Below are positions 17,067 to 27,164 of a stretch of 64,000 nt of DNA, one piece after another. Location: contig NZ_SMKX01000020.1 of NCBI RefSeq assembly GCF_004349055.1, positions 24,835 to 88,834 on the forward strand, read 5' to 3'. The position numbers and the translations under genes were made by a program. Numbering within the stretch: position 1 is the stretch's first letter; the number at the start of each line of letters is the position of its first letter. This DNA is from Kribbella antibiotica (GTDB lineage: Bacteria > Actinomycetota > Actinomycetes > Propionibacteriales > Kribbellaceae). Below the pieces are notes generated by a model, which was not told the origin of the DNA, did not search any database, and saw only the letters and a list, made by a program, of their open reading frames with translations.

Positions 17067-18376
17067 TGAAAAGACTTCTGATGGTGGCGACGGCCGTTGT
17101 GTTACTGGCCGCGGGCTGCAGCGATCCCGGTGCCGGAACGACCAACGCCGGCGCCGGTACGACGGTCTCGTGGCCCGCCGAGACGTCGAAGCTCGACGGG
17201 GTGAACCTCACCATCTGGGCGGCGCAGAACAGCAACGCCGTGGCCAAGAAGGTCAGCGCCGACTTCGAGGCCGCCACCGGCGCCAAGGTCAAGATCCTGA
17301 CCGTGCCGGATCCGTACGAGCAGAGCGTCCAGACGAAGGTTGCCTCCGGCGACAAACCGGATCTCGCGTTCTGGCAGCCGACGGCGTCGCAGCTGACCGC
17401 GATCAACGCCAAGCAGAACCTGCAGCCGCTCGACGGAGCGCCCTTCATCGGCAAGTACACGCCGGCACTGAAGGACTCCACCGGCATCCTCGACAACACC
17501 CGGTATGCGGCCCTGGTGACCGTCCCCGCGGTGGAAGGCGTTTGGTACAACAAAGAGGTCTTCGCGAAGTACGGCATCGCCGCGACGCCGAAGAACTTCG
17601 ACGGGATGCTCGCCGACGCCCGCAAGATCAAGGCGCAGGGCGGCGTGTCGTTCTACGAGATGGGCGGTGAGAAGTGGGCCACTCAGTGGTGGGTCCAGGT
17701 CCAGCTCGCCGACGCGGCCAAACAAGGCTTGTGGGACAAGGTGAACAAGGGGCAGGAGAAGTTCACCGATCCGGCGATCCTCGGCGCGATCACGAAGTAC
17801 AAGGCGCTGGTGGACGAAGGGCTGTTCAACAAGAACATCACGTCCGCGACCTTCGTCGATCAGGGGAAGGCGTTACTGTCCGGTGAGGCCGCGATGGCGA
17901 TCCAGGTCAACACCTTCTTCTGCCAGCTGCAGGCGCAGTCGACGACAGCCGAGCTGAACAAGAAGATCGGCTTCTTCCCGATCTCGCCTGCGGGCAACGT
18001 CGGCACCGTCATCCCTGACCAGTCCAACGCGTTGATCGCCTTCAAGACCGGTGACTCCCAGCGCGAAGCGGCCGCCCGGCAATTCCTTTCGTATTGGCTT
18101 GGTACGGCGTACCCGGGGTTCGTGAAAGAACTGAACACGGTCTCGATCCAGACCGGCGTGGAGACGCCGGCCGCCGTACCGGACGCGCTGAAGGCCAATG
18201 CGGCCTCGATCGGTGACTCGGTCGGATCGATGCAGGTGCAGGCGATCGTGAACCCGGACCTGTACCTCAACCTGGCCAACATGCTGGCCGGTCAGGCGAC
18301 CCCCGAGAAGGTGGCGTCCGCGACGCAAGCGCAGTTCGACCAACTCGCCCAGGCCATCGGCGCGCCCGGCTTCTGA
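17066..18376 (+). CDS. CUT1 sugar ABC transporter, lipid-anchored substrate-binding protein
   Basis: Extracytoplasmic solute receptor of about 436 residues, the standard length for the MalE-like family. The signal peptide ends in a lipobox, LLAAGCSD, with lipidated Cys18. Typical family segments are LTIWAAQNSNAVAKKVSADF (ligand domain start), PDLAFWQPTAS, GVWYNKEVFAKYGI and the C-terminal LSYWLGTAYPGF. The ATG shares TGATG with the lacI stop, and the stop shares TGATG with the first permease, so lacI, receptor and two permeases form one transcript. The location beside GH36 and the secreted GH39-like enzyme suggests a di- or oligosaccharide containing arabinose as ligand. Confidence 0.93.
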   Translation: MKRLLMVATAVVLLAAGCSDPGAGTTNAGAGTTVSWPAETSKLDGVNLTIWAAQNSNAVAKKVSADFEAATGAKVKILTVPDPYEQSVQTKVASGDKPDLAFWQPTASQLTAINAKQNLQPLDGAPFIGKYTPALKDSTGILDNTRYAALVTVPAVEGVWYNKEVFAKYGIAATPKNFDGMLADARKIKAQGGVSFYEMGGEKWATQWWVQVQLADAAKQGLWDKVNKGQEKFTDPAILGAITKYKALVDEGLFNKNITSATFVDQGKALLSGEAAMAIQVNTFFCQLQAQSTTAELNKKIGFFPISPAGNVGTVIPDQSNALIAFKTGDSQREAAARQFLSYWLGTAYPGFVKELNTVSIQTGVETPAAVPDALKANAASIGDSVGSMQVQAIVNPDLYLNLANMLAGQATPEKVASATQAQFDQLAQAIGAPGF

Positions 18377-19257
18377 TGTCCGTGGAAAAGACCCAGCGAC
18401 CGGCACAGCCCCTGACCTTCCTGGTGCCGGCGCTCGCGATTATGCTCGTCTTCTTCTTGGTGCCGAGCATCTACAACCTGGTCTACGCGTTTACCGACTG
18501 GTCGAGTTTCAAGAGCTCCATCAACTTCGTCGGCACCCGCAACTTCGCCAACGTGCTGCAGAATGGCGTACTGCTCGGTGACTTGAAGGTCAACGTCATC
18601 TACGCCGTGCTGGTGGCGATCTTCCAGAACCTCTTCGGTCTGGGGCTGGCGCTGTTGCTGGAGCGTGACACCAGGATCAACCGGTTCGCCCGCACGATGA
18701 TCTTCGTCCCGGTGCTGATGTCGGCCCTTGCCGTCGGCTACATTTTCCAAGCCCTGCTTAAGCCGGTAGGGCCGGTGAACGCACTGCTGTCGTTCGTCAC
18801 CGGGCAGGACATCGGCTATGCCTGGCTGAACGATCCGGACCGCACCCTGCTGTGGCTGACCCTCATCCACTCCTGGAAGTGGATGGGGCTGGCGATGCTG
18901 ATCTACCTGGCCGGGTTGAAGACCATCAGCGCCGACGTCCTCGAGGCGGCGCGGATCGACGGGGTTAACCGGTGGCAGGCATTCCTGCACGTGAAGGTGC
19001 CGTACCTCGCCCCCGCGGTCACGTTCAACGTCGCCACCGCGCTGCTCGGATCGATGAACAGCTTCGACATCGCCCAGGCCACCACCGGCGGCGGTCCCGG
19101 GCAGACCACCGAGATCCTGAACATCTTCATCTACCGAACCTTCGGCCAGGGCCTGTTCGCCCAGGCCACCACGATGAGTCTGGTCCTCGTGCTCGTCATC
19201 TCGCTGATGGCCTTCCCGACAATCATCCTGCTACGACGCCGGGAGCGTGTTCTGTGA
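18376..19257 (+). CDS. CUT1 sugar ABC transporter permease (MalF-like)
   Basis: A 293-residue, six-helix inner membrane permease. Hydrophobic helices start at about 12 (LTFLVPALAIMLVFFLVP), and the EAA loop that docks the ATPase is seen as VLEAARIDGVNRWQAFLHVKVPYL near residue 195 (quoted here as key positions E-A-A, G and P-L). The start overlaps the receptor gene by TGATG and the stop overlaps the second permease by GTGA. No ATPase gene is present in the operon, so it must rely on a shared ATPase (MsiK type) elsewhere, as is normal for actinomycete CUT1 systems. Confidence 0.93.
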   Translation: MSVEKTQRPAQPLTFLVPALAIMLVFFLVPSIYNLVYAFTDWSSFKSSINFVGTRNFANVLQNGVLLGDLKVNVIYAVLVAIFQNLFGLGLALLLERDTRINRFARTMIFVPVLMSALAVGYIFQALLKPVGPVNALLSFVTGQDIGYAWLNDPDRTLLWLTLIHSWKWMGLAMLIYLAGLKTISADVLEAARIDGVNRWQAFLHVKVPYLAPAVTFNVATALLGSMNSFDIAQATTGGGPGQTTEILNIFIYRTFGQGLFAQATTMSLVLVLVISLMAFPTIILLRRRERVL

Positions 19258-20078
19258 GGACCGGCCGGAGCTTGATCCAGCCTGTGGCAGTCCTGCTGCT
19301 GGTCGCGGTGGTGATCGGGATTCCGTTGTGGCTGGTCGTTGTGACCTCGGCCAAGTCCCAGGGTGACGCACTCGACCCGTCGCTGGCACTCCCTACCGAC
19401 GGCTGGCACTTCGCTCAGAACTACGCACGTGCCTTCACCGAGGGCCGGGTGATCCGGGCCTTCCTCGGCAGCGTGTCGATCGTCGTACCGGCTGCTGTGC
19501 TGGTGCTGCTGTTCGGGTCGATGGCCTCGTGGGTGCTGGCCCGTCGTACCGGTGCGTGGCTCGCAGCCGTGTACGCCGTCGCAATCAGCGGCATCGTCAT
19601 TCCGCCTGCTGTCATCACCTTGGTGTTGTTGCTACGGCAACTCCGGCTGGCCGGCACCTTGTCCGGCATGGTGCTGGTGTACGTCGGCATCTACCTGTCG
19701 ACGGCGATCTTCTTCATCACCGGGTTCATCCGGACGATTCCGCACGAGGTCGAGGAAGCCGCCCGGGTCGACGGTGCAGGCCCGGTCCGCACGTTCTTCA
19801 CGATCATCCTGCCGCTGCTCCGGCCCGTGCTGGCCACAGCGACGATTCTGATCTGCCTGTACATCTGGAACGACGTCTTCTTCGCGTTCTTCGTCATCGG
19901 CGGCCGCATGGACACCTTGCCGCTCAACCTGTTCCAGGTCGCCAGCGCCGGCGTCTACCTGAACAACTGGAACCTCATCTTCGCCTACGTGGTCCAGATG
20001 AGCCTCCCGCTCTTAGTGCTCTTCGCCGTAGCCCAACGCCGCATCATCTCCGGCATCACCGGCGGCGCCGTCAAGTGA
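19254..20078 (+). CDS. CUT1 sugar ABC transporter permease (MalG-like)
   Basis: A 274-residue, six-helix permease, partner of the preceding MalF-like subunit. GTG at 19254 overlaps the upstream stop (GTGA) and puts the first helix (LIQPVAVLLLVAVVIGIPLW) at the N-terminus. The ATPase-docking EAA loop is at about 165-185, with EVEEAARVDGAGPVRTFF and then ILPLLRPV. C-terminal ISGITGGAVK is the usual ending of this subunit (compare the second importer's IIGAVKG). It closes the lacI-importer transcript and is convergent with the GH51 gene across a 248-base spacer. Confidence 0.92.
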   Translation: MRTGRSLIQPVAVLLLVAVVIGIPLWLVVVTSAKSQGDALDPSLALPTDGWHFAQNYARAFTEGRVIRAFLGSVSIVVPAAVLVLLFGSMASWVLARRTGAWLAAVYAVAISGIVIPPAVITLVLLLRQLRLAGTLSGMVLVYVGIYLSTAIFFITGFIRTIPHEVEEAARVDGAGPVRTFFTIILPLLRPVLATATILICLYIWNDVFFAFFVIGGRMDTLPLNLFQVASAGVYLNNWNLIFAYVVQMSLPLLVLFAVAQRRIISGITGGAVK

Positions 20079-20326
20079 ACCCGGGGCAGTCCGCCGCGCA
20101 GCTTTGAGAACCCACCAACCACGCAACGCGCGCCAAAACGGTCGATGGGTTCCCAAAGTGCGTCCGTTCGGCGCGCGGGCTTGCCTTTGTGGAGCGACAA
20201 GGGCAGCTGGTGGCCTTGGCGATCCACAAAGCGAGCTGGGCTGGGGCGTGGAAGATTTGCTGGCCGACGGCAGCCGCCACGAGCGGACCGTCGTGATCGT
20301 CGAAATGCAGGTACGGCAACTGTGTA
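20079..20326. other. Convergent intergenic spacer with two inverted repeats
   Basis: No gene seen. TTTGAGAACCCA (20103-20114) faces TGGGTTCCCAAA (20146-20157), one mismatch in 12 with a 31-base loop. CTTTGTGGA (20185-20193) faces TCCACAAAG (20223-20231), with CAAGG/CCTTG inside. These probably end transcription of the importer and of GH51, which converge here. The word GAACCCA is also the core of the repeats at 7057-7228. Confidence 0.5.
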
Positions 20327-21820
20327 CTAGCTCAACGACAGGGAGACCGTTACGTACGAGTGCGGGGGCAGTACTAGCTTGAGGCCCGCCGGATGTGCTT
20401 CGAGGTCCGTGAAGGCTTCTGGGGCTACGGCCTGGGGTGCTTCCGGGGTGTTGTGGGCCTGCGGTGTCTTGGCGGACAGGATCCGGGCGGTGTGCCCCGA
20501 TACCTCCCGGCCGCGGAGGTTGAGGATCACGGTCTGGGGCTCTTCGGCGTCCAGGTTCGACAGTGAAATGAGGGCGGTGTCGTCCTTTGTGGAGGCTGAG
20601 GCGGAGATGAGGCCGAGACCGTCGCGGCTGGGTGCGTCGAGGAGGTGCACGGCCAGGCTGTCGGCGTCGTGGTGGCCGGTGTTCATCTCGAAGACGTGGT
20701 ACGTCGGGGTGCGCACCAGCGCGTTGGTGTCGGGGTCGGTGAGGATCATCGCCTGCAGGACGTTGACGGTCTGGGCGATGTTGGCCATCGTCAGCCGCGC
20801 CGCGTGCCGGTGGAAGGTGTCGAAGTGCAGGCTGGCGACCAGCGCGTCGCGGATGGTGTTCTGCTGGTAGAGGAAGCCGGGATTGGTGCCCTCGGCAACG
20901 TTCCACCAGGTGCCCCACTCGTCGAGGACGAGACCGACCTTGCCGTAGGGGTCGTGGACGTCCATCAAGGTCGAGTGCCGGCGGAGCAGCTCGTCGATCT
21001 TGCCGGCCTTCGTCAGCGTCGAGTAGTACTCGTCGAGATCGAAGTCGGTGGCGTGGCCCTTGTCCTCCCAGGTGCCCGCGATCGTGTAGTAGTGCAAGGA
21101 AAGTCCCTGCAGTGGGCCGCTGCCGCAGCCGCCGATCGTGCGCATCAGCGTGTCGGTCCACGCGTAGTCGTCGGAGTTCGCGCCGGTCGCGATCCGGTAG
21201 AGCTTGTTGTCGCCGTGGTCGCGGCAGTAGGTCGCGTACTGCCGCGCCAGGTCGGCGTACGCCTCGGCGCGCATGTTGCCGCCGCAACCCCACGACTCGT
21301 TGCCGATGCCCCAGAACGGGACGCGCCACGGCTCTTCCCGGCCGTTCGCGCGCCGCAGGTTCACCATCGGCGACTCGCCGACGCCGGTCAGGTAGTCGAC
21401 CCACTCGCGCATCTCGCGGACCGAGCCGGAGCCGACGTTGCCGCTGATGTAGGGATCGGCACCGAGCAGTTCGCAGAGGTCGAGGAACTCGTGGGTGCCG
21501 AAGCTGTTGTCCTCGACGACATTGCCCCAGTGGGTGTTGACCATCGTCGGGCGCTCTTCGCGCGGGCCGACTCCGTCGCGCCAGTGGTACTCGTCGGCGA
21601 AGCAGCCGCCCGGCCAGCGCAGGTTCGGGATCTTCAATGCGCGCAGCGCCTCGACCACGTCGGTGCGGATGCCGCGGATGTTCGGGATGGGGGAGTCCTC
21701 GCCGACCCAGAACCCGCCGTAGATACAGCGCCCGAGGTGTTCGGCGAAGTGGCCGTAGAGATGGCGGCTGATCCGGGCTCCGGGCAGATCGAGGTCGACA
21801 ACCGCACGCGTGGTGGTCAC
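20327..21820 (-). CDS. GH51 alpha-L-arabinofuranosidase
   Basis: Removes terminal alpha-L-arabinofuranosyl groups from arabinoxylan, arabinan or arabinosylated xyloglucan fragments. The 497-residue length and lack of a signal fit the intracellular GH51 type. Acid/base Glu175 is in [14 protein letters not shown] and the nucleophile Glu is in [29 protein letters not shown] is the conserved early block. GTG at 21820 is preferred: AGAGGA lies upstream and the first beta-strand motif [20 protein letters not shown] (residues about 15-35) then comes early. A TATACT box (minus strand, 21856-21861) is a plausible -10. The gene diverges from yicI; the palindrome at 21936-21951 lies 116 bases upstream and could control both. 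Confidence 0.92.
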   Translation of the reverse strand: MTTTRAVVDLDLPGARISRHLYGHFAEHLGRCIYGGFWVGEDSPIPNIRGIRTDVVEALRALKIPNLRWPGGCFADEYHWRDGVGPREERPTMVNTHWGNVVEDNSFGTHEFLDLCELLGADPYISGNVGSGSVREMREWVDYLTGVGESPMVNLRRANGREEPWRVPFWGIGNESWGCGGNMRAEAYADLARQYATYCRDHGDNKLYRIATGANSDDYAWTDTLMRTIGGCGSGPLQGLSLHYYTIAGTWEDKGHATDFDLDEYYSTLTKAGKIDELLRRHSTLMDVHDPYGKVGLVLDEWGTWWNVAEGTNPGFLYQQNTIRDALVASLHFDTFHRHAARLTMANIAQTVNVLQAMILTDPDTNALVRTPTYHVFEMNTGHHDADSLAVHLLDAPSRDGLGLISASASTKDDTALISLSNLDAEEPQTVILNLRGREVSGHTARILSAKTPQAHNTPEAPQAVAPEAFTDLEAHPAGLKLVLPPHSYVTVSLSLS

Positions 21821-21935
21821 AAGACAGTCCTCTGGGTTGGTGGGCGGGCCCAGGAAGTATATCGATAAACCCAGCATCACGGTCAGGCGCCCTCCGGCCC
21901 GCTCTTGACCCTCGAACAAGCCCGCACCTACATTC

Positions 21936-21951
21936 GTCGAAGCGCTTCGAC
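21936..21951. promoter_or_regulatory. LacI-type operator between GH51 and the alpha-xylosidase gene
   Basis: GTCGAAGCGCTTCGAC, a perfect 16-bp palindrome, 22 bases before the yicI start codon. Identical copies lie at 27060 and 37277, with near copies at 37490 and 46080. Confidence 0.8.
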
Positions 21952-21973
21952 AATCCAACCGAAAGGCCGCTTG

Positions 21974-24196
21974 ATGAAGTTCACCGATGGTTACTGGCAG
22001 TTGCGGCCTGGGGTGAGTCGGCTGTCTCCCGCCGGCGTCGAGAGTGTCGAGGCGGGTGAGCGGTCACTCACCGCTTTCGCGCCCGCGAAGCGCATCGACG
22101 GACGCGGTGACACGCTCAACCAGCCGCTGTTCACGGTGACCCTGGATGCCCCCGCGGAAGGCGTGATCGGCGTCCGGATCGTTCACCACGCCGGCGGCGT
22201 GCCGGCCCGGCCGAGCTTCGAGCTGCAGACCGATGACCTGCACCCGGTGAAGGTCGAGGTGGACGACACGACCGCGCGACTCACCAGCGGCGACCTGACC
22301 GCCGTACTGGCGCTCGACGGGCCGTGGGACCTGCGCTTCGAGGACAGCCGGGGTGAGCTGACCGGTTCCGGCGCCAGGAGCGTCGGGCTGATCACGGACG
22401 GGGAAGGCCGCCAATACCTGCATGAGCAGTTGGCGCTCGGCGTCGGCGAGAGCATCTACGGACTCGGTGAGCGATTCGGTCCCTTGGTCAAGAACGGCCA
22501 GGTCGTCGACATCTGGAACGCCGATGGCGGTACGTCGAGCGAGCAGGCGTACAAGAATGTGCCGTTCTACTCGAGCAGCCGAGGGTACGGCGTTCTGGTC
22601 GACACCCCCGCGCATGTTTCGTTCGAGGTCGGCTCGGAGGTCGTGTCCCGCAACCAGTTCAGCGTCGAGGGTCAGGAGCTGCGCTACCTGGTCTTCGCCG
22701 GACCGACGCCCAAGGACGTCCTGCGCCGCTACACAGGGGTCAGCGGCCGGCCGGCGAGGGTGCCGGCTTGGTCGATGGGGTTGTGGCTGTCGACGTCGTT
22801 CACGACCGACTACAACGAGCCGACGGTGGCGTCGTTCGTCGACGGGATGGCCGAGCGGGACCTACCGTTGAGCGTCTTCCACTTCGACTGTTTCTGGATG
22901 CGGCAGTTCCATTGGTGCGACTTCGTCTGGGACCCGATCGCGTTCCCGGACCCGGCCGGCATGGTGCAGCGGCTCAAAGAACGCGGTCTCCGCGTGAGCC
23001 TCTGGATCAACCCGTACATCGCGCAGCGGTCGGTGCTGTTCGAGGAAGGGCGCGAGCACGGCTACTTGCTCGAGCGTCCCGACGGCTCGGTCTGGCAGTG
23101 GGACAAGTGGCAGGCCGGTATGGCGATCGTCGACTTCACCAACCCGGCCGCGACAGCCTGGTACCGGTCCAAGCTGCAGGCACTCATCGATCTCGGGGTG
23201 GACTGTTTCAAGACCGACTTCGGTGAGCGGATCCCGACCGACGTCAGCTGGTACGACGGTTCCGATCCGGAGCGCATGCACAACTACTATCCGCACCTGT
23301 ACAACGAGGCGGTCTTCGATCTGCTCCGGGAGAACCGCGGTGACGGCGACGCCGTCCTGTTCGCCCGCTCGGCCACTGCAGGCGGTCAGCAGTTCCCGGT
23401 CCACTGGGGCGGCGACTGCGAGTCGACGTTCGAGGCGATGGCGGAATCACTGCGCGGTGGCCTGTCGCTGGCGTCGTCCGGCTTCGGCTACTGGAGCCAC
23501 GACATTGGCGGCTTCGAGGGCACGCCGGACGCCGCAGTGTTCAAGCGGTGGGTGCCCTTCGGTCTGCTGTCGTCGCACTCCCGGCTGCACGGCTCCGGTT
23601 CCTACCGGGTCCCGTGGGCCTTCGACGACGAAGCAGTGGACGTCCTGCGCCGGTTCACCAAACTCAAGCTGTCACTGATGCCGTACCTCGCCGAGGTCGC
23701 GGAGCAAGCACATCAGACCGGTACGCCGATGATGCGGCCGATGGCACTGGAGTTCCCCGACGACCCTGCGGTCAACCACCTAGAGCGGCAGTACATGCTC
23801 GGACCGGACATCCTCGTCGCGCCGGTGTTGAGTGCTGACGGCACAGTGACGTTCTATCTGCCTGAGGGGCAGTGGACCAGCCTGCTGGACGGTGAGCAGC
23901 TCGGAGGCGCGCGTTGGCACACGCAACAGCACGGCTTCGACAGCTTGCCGGTCTACGTGCGTGAAGGGGCGATCCTGCCCGTTGGCGCGGTTGACGACCG
24001 TCCGGAGTACGACTGGGCCGATGGCGTCGAGCTGCGCTGGTTCCAGCCCGCTGAAGGGGACGTCCGCCGGATCCGTTTGCCGCGGCCCGGTGGCGGTACG
24101 GCGGCTGTCGTCGAGCTGAGGCTGAACGACGGTCGTCCGGTGGCCGCAGTTGTCGAAGGCAACTGCGACCACTTCACGGTCACTGTCGTTAACTGA
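21974..24196 (+). CDS. yicI: GH31 alpha-xylosidase (YicI type)
   Basis: Removes the terminal alpha-1,6-linked xylose from isoprimeverose and the non-reducing end of xyloglucan oligosaccharides. The 740-residue protein follows E. coli YicI closely: [16 protein letters not shown] near residue 300, the nucleophile Asp415 in [14 protein letters not shown], acid/base Asp481 in [10 protein letters not shown], and [17 protein letters not shown] after it (YicI uses Asp416 and Asp482). No signal peptide, so it works inside the cell. ATG at 21974 has GAAAGG upstream. It diverges from GH51 and runs into GH3 (8-base convergent overlap). With GH74/GH12 outside and GH3/GH42 inside it supplies the defining step of xyloglucan breakdown. 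Confidence 0.95.
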   Translation: MKFTDGYWQLRPGVSRLSPAGVESVEAGERSLTAFAPAKRIDGRGDTLNQPLFTVTLDAPAEGVIGVRIVHHAGGVPARPSFELQTDDLHPVKVEVDDTTARLTSGDLTAVLALDGPWDLRFEDSRGELTGSGARSVGLITDGEGRQYLHEQLALGVGESIYGLGERFGPLVKNGQVVDIWNADGGTSSEQAYKNVPFYSSSRGYGVLVDTPAHVSFEVGSEVVSRNQFSVEGQELRYLVFAGPTPKDVLRRYTGVSGRPARVPAWSMGLWLSTSFTTDYNEPTVASFVDGMAERDLPLSVFHFDCFWMRQFHWCDFVWDPIAFPDPAGMVQRLKERGLRVSLWINPYIAQRSVLFEEGREHGYLLERPDGSVWQWDKWQAGMAIVDFTNPAATAWYRSKLQALIDLGVDCFKTDFGERIPTDVSWYDGSDPERMHNYYPHLYNEAVFDLLRENRGDGDAVLFARSATAGGQQFPVHWGGDCESTFEAMAESLRGGLSLASSGFGYWSHDIGGFEGTPDAAVFKRWVPFGLLSSHSRLHGSGSYRVPWAFDDEAVDVLRRFTKLKLSLMPYLAEVAEQAHQTGTPMMRPMALEFPDDPAVNHLERQYMLGPDILVAPVLSADGTVTFYLPEGQWTSLLDGEQLGGARWHTQQHGFDSLPVYVREGAILPVGAVDDRPEYDWADGVELRWFQPAEGDVRRIRLPRPGGGTAAVVELRLNDGRPVAAVVEGNCDHFTVTVVN

Positions 24197-26996
24197 AGGA
24201 CAAGTCCCGCAGGAACAACCCGGCTTCGGCGAACACCACGTACAGCGTGTGGACGCCGGAGCCGGATTCAAGCTTGGTGGTGAGCTGAGTCCAGCTGTGA
24301 CGATGCCCGGTCGGCTGGATCTCGGCCGTGGCCAGCACCGGGCCGTGGAACGGATCGTCGAGCCGGACCTCAACCGTTGACGGCTTAGAGAGCTCGCTGG
24401 CCACAGTGAGTCGGCACTCCGCGAGACCGGAACCGAAATCGCTGTCTGCAAAGGCGAGCCAGGCCCCTGGGTGCTCCGACCGTACGGCGTCGCCGTGGTC
24501 GGGCTGGGCATCGGACAGCGTGGCACCGCTGTACTCGTCGAACGCGGCCGCCGGCAGGGGAGCGGCGGCCAGGTTCCGGTCGGGGATCGGATCACCCAGT
24601 ACGTCGACCTGCGCGCTCAGCCGGATGTCGGTGCACGAACGCCCGATCAGGATGCTGTGCCGGGCCGGCTCGATCCAGTACTGATCAGTGGTCACGTCCC
24701 AGATCGCAAGGTCGGCGACCGGCACCGTCAGCTCGACCTGAGCCGACGCACCGGGGTCGAGCTCGAGATGCTGGACGGCGCGGAGCCGGCGCAACGGTTG
24801 CTTGACCCGTGAGTTCTGCTGATGGGTGTAGAGCTGGACGACCTCGTGCCCCGGCCGCAGACCGGTGTTGGTGACCGTGCAGGTCACGCGCACCTCGCCG
24901 TCCTTGGCAACTGCGGGCGAGCCGATCTCCAGATCGCCGTACGCGAAGGTCGTGTAACTGAGGCCGTGGCCGAAGGGGTAGAGCGGGCTGCCACGGAAGT
25001 ACTGGTAGGTGGCGTCGCTGGTGATGATGTCGTAGTCGAGCAGATCGGGGAGGTCGGCCTCGGACCGGTACCAGGTCTGCGGCAGCCGGCCGGCAGCGTC
25101 GGCGACACCGAACAGGAGGTCGGCGAGCGCGTGGCCGTACTCCTGGCCACCGTGCGCCGACCAGACGACAGCAGGCAGGTCTCGATCGGCCCAACCGATC
25201 GAGAACGGGTAGCTGCTCGCCATCACCAGGATGGTCGCGGCATTACCGGCGTGAACGGCCCGGACGAGTCGCTCCTGCCCGGCTGGTAGGTCGAGGGCGA
25301 TGCGGTCCTCGGTCTCGCGCCCGTTCACCAGCGGATGGTTGCCAACGACAACCACCGCGATGTCGGCGCGGGCGGCCGCGGCAGCAGCCAGTACGGCGCC
25401 ATCGACGACTCTGGTGAACTCGAAGACGGTGGCTGCCGACTGCTGCTCCGTGGTGACGTCGATCCGGCCGTCATCCTGGCGGGCGACGTACCGCCCGGTC
25501 GTGTGGTGCCGCAGCAGGCACTTGCCGTCCTCGATCCGAACCAGTTCGAAGGTCTCATTGACGACCCAGCTGTTGGGACCTGGGTGATCGGCACGCAGCG
25601 TGCCATCGTCTGTGACGGTCAGATAGCGGCCGGTCCGGACCGAGCGCAGGGTGCAGACACCGCCGCCCCAGTCGAAGAGATCGAATCCGGCGCTCGATCT
25701 GGTCAGACCGACCACGCCGTCCGCAGCGGCTTCCAGAGCCATCCCGGCTGCACCGAACTGAACCCGATCCGCGCCTTCGCAGTACTCGACCGCATCGGCG
25801 CCGAGCCGCTCGGTCAGCGCCTTCACCGCAGTCACCTGGTACGGCAGCGTGCCCGAATACCAGTCCTCCTGCAGGGTGTCGGCCAACGGCCCGAGCACCG
25901 CAACTCGCCGTACGTCGGCCGGCAGCGGCAGGAGGTCGTCGTTCTTGAGCAGCACGAACGACTGCCGGGCCGCGTCCCGGGACAGCTCCCGGTGCGCCTG
26001 GCACCCGACAATGTCGGGGGCGGAAGGTTCGCCGGCGGGGTCGAATTCGCCGAGCCGAAAGCGCAGCGTCAAGGCGCGGGCAGCGGCGCGGTCGATGTCC
26101 TGTTGAGTGATCAGGCCTCGCGCCAATGCCTCCTCGAGGAATCGCGTGCTCGGGCCCGCATCGTTGTCGTCCTGGGTGAAGCTGTCCACTCCCGCGCGCA
26201 GCGCAGCCGCGTAAGCGATCGCTCCGTCAGCGCAGTAGTCCTGCAGACCGAAGAGGTTCGCCGGTGCTCCCGCGTCGCTGACGACCAGTACTTCCTGATC
26301 CGACCAACCCCGCAGTACGTCGTTGATCAGCGGAGTCAGGTGCGCCGGCCGGCCGTTGACGAGGTTGTACGACGGCATCACGGCCACCGCCGCCCCGGCG
26401 CGCAACGGCGCTTCGAAGGCCGGCAGTTCGTACTCGTGCAGCACCCGGGCCGGCATGCTGCTCGACGTCGCGCAGCGATCGGTCTCGTTGTTGTAGGCAA
26501 GGAAATGCTTGAGGGTCGGTGCCGTCTGCAACGGTCCGGAGCCGTCGCCGGCCAGTCCGGATCCGAACGCGATCGCGAGCTCCCCGGTCAGCCAGGGATC
26601 CTCGCTGTAGCCCTCCTCATTGCGGCCCCACCGGGGATCCCGCAGGGGGTTCACGACCGGCGCCCAGACGTTCAGCCCGACAGCGGCCGGGTCCTTGTCG
26701 TGAAAGGCTCGCACCTCGGAGCCGATGGCGATACCGACGGCGTGCAGCAGGTCGGTGTTCCAGCTGGTCGCGAGGCCGACGGCCTGCGGGAAGACCGTGG
26801 CGGGACCGAGCCACGCGACCCCGTGCAGGGCCTCGGTACCGGTCCGGAAGGGGCCGATCCCGAGCCGGGGGACTGGGGCCTGATGCTGATGCAGGAGCCC
26901 GAGCTTCTCGGCCGGCTCGAGCCGGTCCATCAGGTCGGCGACCCGGTCGGCTACAGGGCGCTGCGGATCACGGAACACGTCGTCTGGCAGGGTCAT
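24189..26996 (-). CDS. GH3 beta-glycosidase with beta-trefoil-like insert and C-terminal CBM6-like module
   Basis: A 935-residue, apparently cytoplasmic GH3 enzyme, probably a beta-glucosidase or beta-xylosidase acting on imported oligosaccharides. Order: (beta/alpha)8 domain about 1-300 with nucleophile Asp241 in VLVVSDAGAP; second sandwich domain from about 330 with the acid/base region GRETEDRIALDLP near 560; FN3-like domain about 690-800; CBM6-like sandwich about 820-935. Between about 425 and 530 a Trp/Thr-rich segment with two repeats of the form LRSVRTGRYLTV and LRHHTTGRYVAR is inserted, resembling fascin/ricin-type trefoil repeats. GH3 enzymes commonly carry PA14 at this location, so the insert is unusual. 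ATG at 26996 has GGAG upstream; the operator at 27060-27075 lies 63 bases before it. Confidence 0.88.
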   Translation of the reverse strand: MTLPDDVFRDPQRPVADRVADLMDRLEPAEKLGLLHQHQAPVPRLGIGPFRTGTEALHGVAWLGPATVFPQAVGLATSWNTDLLHAVGIAIGSEVRAFHDKDPAAVGLNVWAPVVNPLRDPRWGRNEEGYSEDPWLTGELAIAFGSGLAGDGSGPLQTAPTLKHFLAYNNETDRCATSSSMPARVLHEYELPAFEAPLRAGAAVAVMPSYNLVNGRPAHLTPLINDVLRGWSDQEVLVVSDAGAPANLFGLQDYCADGAIAYAAALRAGVDSFTQDDNDAGPSTRFLEEALARGLITQQDIDRAAARALTLRFRLGEFDPAGEPSAPDIVGCQAHRELSRDAARQSFVLLKNDDLLPLPADVRRVAVLGPLADTLQEDWYSGTLPYQVTAVKALTERLGADAVEYCEGADRVQFGAAGMALEAAADGVVGLTRSSAGFDLFDWGGGVCTLRSVRTGRYLTVTDDGTLRADHPGPNSWVVNETFELVRIEDGKCLLRHHTTGRYVARQDDGRIDVTTEQQSAATVFEFTRVVDGAVLAAAAAARADIAVVVVGNHPLVNGRETEDRIALDLPAGQERLVRAVHAGNAATILVMASSYPFSIGWADRDLPAVVWSAHGGQEYGHALADLLFGVADAAGRLPQTWYRSEADLPDLLDYDIITSDATYQYFRGSPLYPFGHGLSYTTFAYGDLEIGSPAVAKDGEVRVTCTVTNTGLRPGHEVVQLYTHQQNSRVKQPLRRLRAVQHLELDPGASAQVELTVPVADLAIWDVTTDQYWIEPARHSILIGRSCTDIRLSAQVDVLGDPIPDRNLAAAPLPAAAFDEYSGATLSDAQPDHGDAVRSEHPGAWLAFADSDFGSGLAECRLTVASELSKPSTVEVRLDDPFHGPVLATAEIQPTGHRHSWTQLTTKLESGSGVHTLYVVFAEAGLFLRDLSFS

Positions 26997-27059
26997 CGGT
27001 TGTCGTCTCCGGGCGTTCGGTGGCTGCCGACGGCAATCGGAACTTACGTTGCGAAGGTC

Positions 27060-27075
27060 GTCGAAGCGCTTCGAC
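27060..27075. promoter_or_regulatory. LacI-type operator upstream of GH3
   Basis: GTCGAAGCGCTTCGAC, perfect 16-bp palindrome identical to the sites at 21936 and 37277. It sits between the GH3 start (26996) and the ROK gene stop (27165), so it can only serve GH3. Confidence 0.8.
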
Positions 27076-27164
27076 AGTTCTGGAAGGGTCGCACTCCACA
27101 GCGGCCCGGTCAAGATCCGGGCCGCTGTCGAGGCGAAAGTTTTCGGCGGATGCCGCCAGGGGGA

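Noticed and set aside
20013..21953. 646-codon open frame on the minus strand
   Set aside because: Overlaps GH51 in another frame and is dominated by Arg/Pro; GH51 in the adjacent frame has intact catalytic motifs.
24186..24196. GTTAAC word resembling the arabinose operator
   Set aside because: Lacks the CG centre and both outer arms, and marks the end of the alpha-xylosidase gene.
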